DNA from: Rebecca billardiae RCC1528
Taxonomy: Eukaryota; Haptophyta
DNA: 64,000 bases
Direction: 5' to 3'
Assembly: GCA_965240325.2 (NCBI GenBank)
Contig: OZ251243.1
Span: forward strand, 62,001-126,000
Positions 44,218 to 54,000 of this stretch are shown here, one piece after another. Positions within the stretch are counted from its first letter, which is position 1, and each line of letters opens with the position of its first letter. The translations under genes and the position numbers were made by a program. The notes under the pieces were generated by a model that was given only the letters and a program-made list of their open reading frames with translations, had not been told where the DNA came from and searched no databases.

Positions 44218-47200
44218 ACCGATGCTCCGGTGCGCGGCGGCCGGATGACGCTGGCGGTGATGCCATGCCTTACAGGCTGGTCTCACCAAGAACTTCCCGA
44301 GGCTTTGATTTTTTTTTTCAGTAGTCCCACTGCGTCTGCGGAAAATTCTCGATGGCGCCATTAAATCGGCCGCGTCGAGAGCTCTCCGACGAGGGGTCGC
44401 ACGCCTCTGTCCGCCCCGCCGTTGTCGACTGATTCAAACCCCCACCCCCTGCAAAAAATGAACGGCGCGCGATCTCGGTCCGTGCGACCCCTAGTGGTGT
44501 GGTTCACACGGTTGCCCGTACCCCAAGCCCTTCTCCTCATCCCCACCCTCGCTGTAGCACTGAAACATTGCGTCGTTGTTCTCGCCCGCAGAAGCCGCCG
44601 AGCGTTGCGGGTCAACGTGGGACCTGGCATGAGTGACAGGTGTCTTCATGTCCCACAGCGCGTCTCTCCCATGCTGTCGAGGTATGTGGGCCTCATCGCG
44701 CTCGTTGCAACGTCCTTCCTGCGCCTCCCCACCTGTATCAGTGCCTGACGATGTTGCTTGGAGCACACTCAACCCGCCTTGCCGCCGCACTGTTCAGGGC
44801 GGAACTCCTTCGCAATGTTGAAGCGTGCGGCTGCCCTTGACAGACGTACGTAGGCTCTCGCATCCCCCGCTTCCACTGCGACAGATTCGAATACCTGCTG
44901 CAGTGAGCCAACTGCGACGAAGTGCAATGTGCTCGTCGTGTTCGTTCGGAGCCGTTCGAGCGGCGCGCAAGTGACAAGTGCATCTGGCGAGGTCCCACCA
45001 ACAGAGGCAGGGGCTTTGGCTGTAACCACAGCGATCATGGAACGGCTCGCGCGGGCGCAGTCATCAAGCAGTGCGCCATGCTCCGCCTCCGCGCGGGCCA
45101 GGTCCGCGCGTGGCCGACCTCGTGGTGATGGATGCCGCCTGGGCGTCCCGGCAGAAGCCTATGCCGGACTGCGGAAACCCCGACGAAACCTCAGTTCAGC
45201 GCCACTTCAGACTGCTCGGCCCACTGTGAAAACCACTGTGACGGCGCCTCCGCGGCGGAGCGCCGGGCACGAGGTGAGCGACGCGCGCGGCTCCGCGGAC
45301 AATTTTGTGTCGGGGACTAGACCCACGATGCGAGCGATCGTACTCAGCCGATTCCCCGTGCTCGCCCGCCGCGAGCGCGGACACGTCGGCAGCGCTCGGG
45401 AAGTTCTTGGTGATGAGACCAGCCTGTAGTATCATATCCGTTCCGCCAGCCGCCATTAACGACTGAACGCGACTCGTCGTCGAAGTTGCGGACGGCCGCG
45501 CCATCATATAATAATATCAGAACGACGCGCTGAATGGCCTACGGCTGTTTCACGGCGGCGGCTGGCCAGGGCTTTCCCGGCTTAGGACGACAGCAGCAGA
45601 GCCGAGAGCAGCAGTATGTACATATATCGGCGACGGGCGGCGACGGCCACGCGCTATAAGCCGCAGCCGTGTTGGAACGCAGCCGGATATATCATATATA
45701 TATGTTCGCGCGGCTGACTCGGGACTCCCCGCCAGCCGATCTCATCGCGCGCCGACGATCAGTCAAGTCATGGCGCGCGGCGCACTAGTCTGATTGTTAA
45801 GCAGCTTAGGAATCCGAGGCTTCAGCTTCCGAGCGGCCTTGTCGGCAGCACTCCAGGCTGTCCATTCTGATTCGTGTGTGCCCACGCGCGTTGCCGTTAG
45901 CTAGCTGCACTGCCAGCAGGGAACAATTGATCTCCGCAGGTTGTGCTGCCGACGCGTCACGTGCGCGTCCGGGCCCAGGTAGTAAGTACTGTTCGCATGG
46001 CTACACTGCATATGCCGGTAACGTTATTATAACCCGTCAGTAACTGCCTGCGCGGGCCTGCGGGGCCGCCGGCCGCCGCCGGCACACCCACGCCTGTAGA
46101 TGCCCCAACGGGCGCGTGGCTGGACCGTCCGTCGGTTTGGAAGCCCCGAAACCGACAGGTCGACGCCGCAGGCCCGCGCACACCCCTTGCCGTCTACCCT
46201 CTGATCGCACGAGCGGCCCGGCGCCGAGCGGAGCTCCGCATAACGTGGCATCGCGCTCCCGGGCCGCGGGTCGGTTCGGCAGCATGCGTGCGGCTCCTCC
46301 AGCGTAGTGGCTGGCTGTGGTACTCGCCTGTATCTGCATCGCTGAGCCGCAGCGATTTGCACGCGCCACTCGATAAGGCTTGCAGGCCCGTTGTGCTCTC
46401 ACGTCCCGGTGCCGGTCAGCCGCATTCGCTCAGAGCAGATCAGTCCGCTGACCGCTGATCCGCTGCCATCCGGCTGGCGGCTCCGCGGAATGCGGGCGGA
46501 TGGCCGCCACAGCCGAGGCGAGGCACGCTGTTCCAACGGCCGTTCACGCTCACTACCCGAGCGCGCTAACGCGTGCAGCACGCCGTCGGGACGCGAGCCC
46601 CTCGAGGCGCCGACCCGTCACGCAGGCAGTCCGACGAGTGCGGGATACCTTGGCTCGCGACCGCGAGGGCGGATCGGCGAGAGCGCGCATCGCTTTGTTT
46701 TCGCGCGTACAGTTTACGACTATCTCGCCTGCCTGAGCTGTGTGCGTCTCTTATTCTTAGTAAACTGTATGTTTTAACGCGTGCACACTTGTGGCTGAGT
46801 CAGTTTAAAATCCCCTTTTTAGTGCAGGGGTCGCGATCCGAGTTAGCTAGCCTACCCGAAGCGCCTCGTCGAGAGGAGCACGTAGAGCCCAAGAACGTCG
46901 ACGAAGGACGAAAAATGGGCGAGAAAATCCATTTTTTGAATTTCTGAGAAGTTTGAGTCAGATTGGATCTGAGACGGCCGAGTCCAGCCTGAGCCGCGCA
47001 GCGCGCGGCAGCGCGCGCGCGCTGGGCCGGGGCGCCGGGGCGGCCAGCGCGTCAAGAGGTCACGGCGCAGCTAGAGACGCATGTCGCTGCCGCACCCACT
47101 GGCGCAGCTTGCTCAGTGCATCCTGTCAGGCCTGTAGGCAGCATGTCTGGCGCTTGTCGAGGCCGGCATCACTCGACGCCGATCACGTGAGCCGCTCCGT

Positions 47201-48029
47201 GCCGCGAGCCGAGCTGCTGCATGACTCACCTCGTCCAACATGCCGCATGTCGGCGGTGCTGCTCGCTACGATCACCTCCCTGCTGACTCGGCTGCGACCG
47301 AGCCCATCCAGTTGGCTCCGATCACCGCAGCTCGCCCACCGGGACGGCCGACCGCAGGCATGCTGGCAACCGCACGGGCGGCCCACTCTGAGTCAGCGGG
47401 TTTCGACTTTCTTTGGCCGGGCTTTGCGCGGAAAAAGTTTCCCTTCGCCGAAGGGGAATTTAAACTGACTCAGCCACACTTGGTTAACGCCAGCCAACAC
47501 TGCACAATAGTCCTTGAAGTTCGTCAATCCGACGAATTACCACCGATGCACGGGGGTATCATTCCATGATGAATAATCAACGAGCCACGACCGCACACCA
47601 GCGTGGGTAATTTTAATACTCAGGTATTTTTGGTGCTGCGCGATGACAACGATGTACAACTACTCGTTGGATGAATATTTGCCGCCGCCGAACTCAGTCA
47701 TCGTTTCATCAATCAAACAGCATCAAACAGTAATCCAACAGTAATTATTGGCGCCCCAAACTGCTCGGCCACTTGCACGCGCATCCTCATCAGCGCACTC
47801 GCTCCGGCGGAACCGACAACACCGTAACCACCTACCGCGTCGTCTACGACCGTGTTCACACAAAATAATACGAAATGGGATGCGACATTACGAGCGCCAT
47901 TGTCATTCCCAGTGGCGCAAGGCGGGAGCATCTCTGGCGGCCAGCACAAGGTGGTGGCCAGCGCCTAGCCGCTCCGGCTGCAGCCCCACGCCGCGGCCCG
48001 ACGCCGCGCGCAGGGCTGGCGGCGGTGGC
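44218..48029. other. repeat-rich gene-free region
   Basis: Balanced-GC DNA with short frames. Notable parts: an inverted ~34-bp pair (44271-44301 and 45395-45428), a possible degenerate minus-strand coding stretch at ~44490-45500, the dispersed motif at 46728-46785, and a TIR element at 46791-47477. Confidence 0.6.
46791..47477. mobile_element. possible MITE with 27-bp terminal inverted repeats
   Basis: GTGGCTGAGTCAGTTTAAA... at 46791-46817 is inverted at 47451-47477 with one mismatch. ACTT flanks both sides (46787-46790 and 47478-47481), a possible 4-bp target duplication. No transposase is found inside; the interior frame at 46953-47468 is Arg/Ser-rich and unrecognised. Confidence 0.65.
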
Positions 48030-51000
48030 ATGCGGCGCTTGACGTCGCGCGGCGGCGAGGGCGACAAGAGCCCGGCGAGCGGCGCCGGCGGCTCGCCCGC
48101 AAGCCTCCGGCGCAGCCGCCGCTCGCCGCTGAGCATTGTGACCGGCGGCGAGCCGTTGGCGGCCGGCGGCGGGCCGGCGCCCGCCGCGGCGGCCGGCGCC
48201 CCCCCCGCCGTGCCCGACGAGCAGATCGACGCGCTTTTCGCGCAGCACGGCCTCACCGCCGACGCCGCGCGCCTGCGCGCGCGGCTGCCGGGCGCCTACG
48301 CCGCGCGCCCCGGCGCCGTGCGGCTGAGCCGCGAGCAGTACGAGAGTGCTCGGCGCGCGCTCGCCGACGTCGCGTCCGAGGTGGAGCGGTTCCACGGGCA
48401 CGTGCTGCGCGGCTCGCTGGAGCAGCCGCCCGAGCTGGGGCGCAGCGTGCTGCGCGTGTACGTCTCCGCCGCGCCCGAGGACACGCCCGACGAGCGCGCG
48501 GCGCTCGAGGAGCACGTGTGGCCGCGCGCGCGCGCGCTCGCGCGCGAGTGCGGCGCATCGTTCGAGGCGTGCGAGCTGGCGCGCGCGCTCGGCGTGGGCG
48601 GGCCGTGCACCGACGCGCTCGCGATGCGCACGCTCCGCGCCTGCCGCCGCGACTCCGCCGGCCTCTTCTTCATCTCGCTCTGGTCGGGCGAGCCGGGCGC
48701 GCGCGCGCCGCCGGAGTCGCTGGACGCGCCGCGGCTCGAGCGGCTGCTGCCGCTGCTCTCGGCCGCGGAGCGCGCGCTGATCGACGCGTGCTACGCGCCG
48801 GACGAGGGGGCGGTGCCGCTGCGCTACGTCCGCCGCCCCTTCGCCCGCGCCTCCGAGCTCGAGCGCGCGCGCGCCGTCCTCCTCCGCGCGTCCGCCTCGG
48901 GCGCGTGGCCCGCGTCGCTGCGACACGCGGAGCTGCTCACGTCTGCGGCGGAGGCGGAGCTGGCGGAGGCGCTGGCGGGGCCGCGGCCGAGGCAGCGGCT
49001 GGGCGGGCGCGGGCAGCGGCCCGGGCGCGACGGCGTGCCCGTGCGCGTCCTGTGGGCGCCGCGCGACCTCGACGGGCCCGCCGCCGCCGCCGCCGCCGCC
49101 GCGGCCGCCGCCGCGGAGCGCGCGGCCGCCTCGACGGCCGCGGCCGCGGCCACGGCCGCCGGCAGCTCGTCGTCGGACGGCAGCGCGCGCAGCAGCAGCA
49201 GCGGCGGCGGGCGCGGCGGGCGGGTCGCGCGCGTGCCGCGCTCCGCCTCGGCGCGCCTCGGCCCGAGCAGCCCGCGCCCGCCCGCCGACGGCCGCCGCGC
49301 CAAGCGCCGCTCCACGCCCGCAGCCTCTGCTGCAGGCTCAGAGGCGAGCACGCGGCGCGCGGCCGCGCCGTGGCGGCAGCTGCTGGCGCTGGTGCACGCG
49401 CGCGCGTCGGGCGGCGGCGGCGAGGGCGGCGGCGCGGCGGCCGCGCCGCCCGACGCGCCGCCCGACGCGGAGGACGAGTCGGAGGGCGCCGACTCGATGC
49501 GCTCCGACGGCTCCGCATCCGACGGCGCCGCCGAGCAGCGCGAGGGCTCGCCCACCGTCCGCGCCGCGCGCTGGCTGCGCGCCGCCGCGGGGCTGGGCGC
49601 GTGCGTGCCGCGCGCGCGCCCGCCGCCTCGCTTCACGCCGGTCGCGCCGTACAACACGCCGGAGAACACCCCGCCGACGCGCGCGCGCTTCCCCTCGGTC
49701 GGGCGGCTTGGCAGCCTCGGCGGCGGCGTGCTGGCGCTGCCGGCGCAGCCGGCGCAGCCGCAGCCGGCACCGGCGCAGCAGCAGCAGCAGCCGCAGCCGC
49801 AGCAGCAGCAGCAGCAGCAGCCGCCGCAGCAGCAGCAGCAGCAGCAGCAGGCGCAGCAGCAGCACGCGCCGCACACGCCCAGCGCGCTCGGCACGCGGCC
49901 CACGCCCGCGACCGACGCGGCGGCGGCGGCGGCGAGCCTCGCCGCGCCGTCGACCGCGCCTCCTCCGCGCTCGGCCTCGCGCTCGCGCTCGCCCAGCCCC
50001 GCCGCGCGCTCTCGCGCCGACAGCGGCGCCGCCCAAGACGCGGCGGACGCGCTCGCGGGCGCGCGCGCGTTGCAGGGCTACGTGGAGGCGTGCGCGCAGC
50101 TGCCGACGGCGGTGCTGCTGCCGCCGGGCGGCGGCGCGGCGGCGGCGGCGGCGCTCCTCGGCGCGCCCGCCGCGCCCTCGCCGCCCACGCCGCTCACGCC
50201 GCTCACGTCGGGCGCGGCCGCCACCCCTCCGAGCGCGTGCGAGCGCGCCGCGAGTCGAGTCCCGCGGCCGCGCCGGCTGAGCCCCAGCAACCTGCCCGCC
50301 GCGCCCAGCCGGCTGAGCGCCAGCCCCAGCCGGCTCTCGGCGGCGAGCGACAGCGGCGGCGGCGGCGGCGGCAGCCGCTGGTCCCGGCTCTCCGGCGCGG
50401 GCGCGGGCGGCGGCGCGGGCGGCGGGCTCTCACCCGGCTCGGCCGACGCGGCCGACGCGCCGTCCGCGGCGGACGGCGCGGCCGCGCTGTGCGCCGCCGT
50501 GTGGGGCATCGTGTGCGCGCAGCTCGAGGGGCTCGCGCTGCGCTCCGAGCTGCGCGCGCGGCTGCTCGAGCGCCGGCTCGGGATGGCAGAGGGCCACGCG
50601 CGCGCCGTGTGCGAACACGCCGCGCTCTGCGCCGCGCGCGCCTCCTCCTTCTACGGGCGGGAGCGGCTGCAGCTCGCGCGACAGCTGGCCGCGTCGCCCG
50701 CGCGCGCGCTCGCGCTCGTCGGCCCGCCCGGCTCGGGCCGCGCCGCGCTGCTCGCCAAGGCGGCGACGCTGCTGGCGGAGTCGGGCACGCTGGTCCTCGT
50801 GCGCTTCTTGGGCGCGCCCCTCGGGCCCATCTCGCTCGAGTCGGCGCTCGCGTGCGCGTGCGCGCAGTGGCGTGTCGTCTCGGGCGGCGGCGCGCCGTTC
50901 GGTACGCTCGAGCAGGCGCTCTCGTCGATGCGCCACTCCGGACGGCCGGTGGCGATCGTGCTCGCCGACCTGGACGAGGCGGAGGACGTGCTCGGCCACG

Positions 51001-54000
51001 GCGCGGGGCCGGGCGTGGTTGGCGGCGCCGGCGGCGGCGCGGGCGGCGGCGCGGGCGGGGCGGCGGCCGGCGGCGCGCAGGGCGGCGCCGGCGTCGCCGC
51101 GGCGCCGGCCGCGGCCGCGGCCGGCTCGGCCGGCGGCGCGGCGGGCGCGGACGGCGGCGTGGCGCTGGGCGCGCCGCTGCTGCCGGCGCTGCCGCCCAAC
51201 GTGCGGCTGCTCTTCAGCTGCGTGCCCCTGCACCACCCGGAGAGTCGCGGCGGCGCGGCGTGCGCGCGCGCCACCGGCGCCGAGCTCGTCGACGTGGGCG
51301 GCCTCAGCGGCGCGGACGCGTCCGAGCTGGCGGAGCGCGCGGTGCGCGGCGCGGGGCGCGTGCTGCCCGCGGCCGCGCGCGCGCAGCTGCTCGCGTCGCT
51401 CGGCGACGCGCCGCTGCCGCTGCAGGTGCTGCTCGCCGCGCGGCGCGCGGCGCGCGCCTCCGCCGCCGCACCCACCGCCGCGCGTGCCGCCGCCGCCGCC
51501 GCCGCCGCCGCCTCCGCCGCACCACCCACCGCCGGCGCAGACGGCGGCGGCGCGCCCGACGCGCCTGCCGCCGCAGAGCCCGCCGCCGCACCGACCGCCG
51601 CCGCGGACGGCGCGGCGCCGAGCGCGGCGCCCGCCGCCGCGCCCACCGCGCCGGCGGCGGCGGAGGGCGCCGCCGTCCCGGCAGAGGGCGCGGCGGAGGC
51701 GCTCGGCGCCGAGCCCTCCGCCTCCGCCGCCGCCGAGCGGCGCGTGGCCTCGGAGGTGCGCGCCGAGCTCACGCGCGTCGAGCGGCGGCACGGCGCGCTG
51801 CTGGTGCGCCGCGTGCTCGGGCTGATCGGAGCGTCGAGGCGCGGGCTGAGCGTGCACGAGCTGTGCGACCTGCTCGCGCTTGACCCGGCGGTGTGTCACG
51901 CGCTCGGGCTCGGGGGCAGCCTCTCGGTCGCGCGCCGCCGCGTGCCCGCGCGCGTGTGGCTGCCTCTGCGCGACGACCTCGAAGGCGGGCTGCTCGCCGA
52001 GGCGGCCGAGCGCGGCGGCGGCGGCTTCCGGCTCGTGTGGTCGCACGCGCTGGTGGCGCGCGCGGCGACGGAGGCGCTGGGGCTCGGCGGCGGCGGCGGC
52101 GCGCACACGGCGCAGCTCGCCGAGTACTGGGCCGGGCGCGCGCCCGGCCCGGCCGAGGGCCAGGCGCTCAGCCTGCAGCTGGCGGCAGCCGCCACCGCGC
52201 CGCCGCCGCCGTCGCCTTTCGACGCCGGCGGCGCGCCGGGCGGCGGCGCGCGCGCGTGCCCCGCGCAGCCGGTGATCCTGCGCGGCGCGTTCGGCCACGT
52301 GCAGGCGGAGTGCCTGCAGCTCAACGCGCGCCGCCTCGAGGAGCGCGCGTGGCTGCTGCTGCGCCGGGCCGAGCCCACCGCCGCCGCGCACGAGCTCACG
52401 CGCAGCCTGGAGTACGCGGAGGCGCGCTGCCGGCTGGGCGGCGCGCGCGATTACCTCGCGGAGCTCAGCGCGGCCGCGGCGTCGCTCCGCGTGGACGGCG
52501 GGCCCGAGCAGCGAGACCGTGGCGCGGGCAGCGCCGACTCCGCCGAGGCGCACACGCGCGCGCTCGCCGCGCGCGCGCACGCCTTCCTTCGCCTGCTGCG
52601 CGCGCACGCGGCCGCGCCGCCGAGCGCTCGCCCAGACCTGCTGTCGCTTGCGCTGCGCGAGCCGGTGGGCTCGTCCGTGTTCGCTGAGGCGTGGGCGCTG
52701 CGCGCGGGCGGCGGCGGCTCGCACGACGCGCGCCGCCGCGCCGCCGCCGCCGCCTCCTCCTTCGCCGCCGCCGCGGGCGCCACCGCCGCCACCGCCGCCA
52801 CCGCCCCCTCCGCGCTCGGCCCCGCCGACGGCTGGGGCAGCGCGCGCGTGCTGTCCGTCTCACTGCCGCGGCGCGAGGCGTTGCCGCCCACCGAGCACAC
52901 GCTGCCCGCGGGCACGGAGGGCGCGGCGGTCGGCGCGGTCGCCGTCTCGGCCGACGGGCAGACCGCCGCCTCGGGCGACGACGCGGGCTTCGTCCGCGTC
53001 TGGTCCCTCGGCACAGGCCGGTGCGCGCGCGTGTTTGCCGCGCACGGCGCAGACGTGTGCGCGGTCGCCGTGTCGGCCGACGGCGGCCGCGTCGCCTCGG
53101 CCGGCTACGACGGCGCGGCGCGGCTGTGGGCGGTGCGCGCGGGCGCGTGCGCGCTCGCGCTGCGCGACGCGCACGGCGGGCACGTCGTGCGCGCGGTCGC
53201 GCTCTCCGCCGACGGCGCCACGCTCGTGAGCGGCGGCGACGACTGCGCCATCCGGGTGTGGGCGGCCGCGGGCGCGCGCGCGGGGCAGTGCGCGCGCACG
53301 CTGCGCGCGCACGGCGCGTGGGTGCGCGCGCTCGCGCTCTCGCCCGACGGCGCGCTGCTCGTCTCGGGCGGGAACGACGCGGCCGTGCGCGTGTGGAGCC
53401 TCGCCACCGGCGCGTGCGTCGCCACCCTCCTCGGCCACGCCGCCGAGCTCCTCACCGTCGGTGTGGGCGCCGACGGGCTGCACGTTGTCAGCAGCGCAGG
53501 GGACTCGAGCGTGCGTGTGTGGCCGCTGGCACCGCTGCTGCACGCGGGGCAGCAGCATGGCGGCGGCGGCGGCGGCGAGGGCGGCGCGGGCGTCGCCATC
53601 GAGGCGTCCGTCGTGCCCGCGCCCGCCGGCACGCGCGTGCTCAGCGCCGCGCTCGTTGGCTGCGCCTCCCAGCACGTCGTGCTCGGCTGCGCGGACGGGT
53701 CGGTGCGCACGCACCGCGTGGACAGCGGCGCCGCGGTGCGCGCGTGGATGGGCGGGCACGCGGGCTCGGTGCTGTGCCTCGCGCCCACGCCGTCAGGCGC
53801 GCACGTGCTCTCCGCCTCGCGCGACGGCAGCGTGCGCGTCTGGTCCACGCTCGCCGCCGCCGAGGACGACCCGGGGCAGCGCGCGCAGCCGGGCCACGCC
53901 AACTGGGTGTGGGCGGTGGGCCTGAGCGCGGACGGCAGGCGCGTGGTGAGCGCCTCTGCGGACGGGCAGGTGCGGCTGTGGGAGGGGTCGAGCGGCGTGT

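Noticed and set aside
47748-48029. 94-codon upstream extension of the STAND NTPase
   Set aside because: The extension has balanced composition like the intergenic DNA, unlike the gene.
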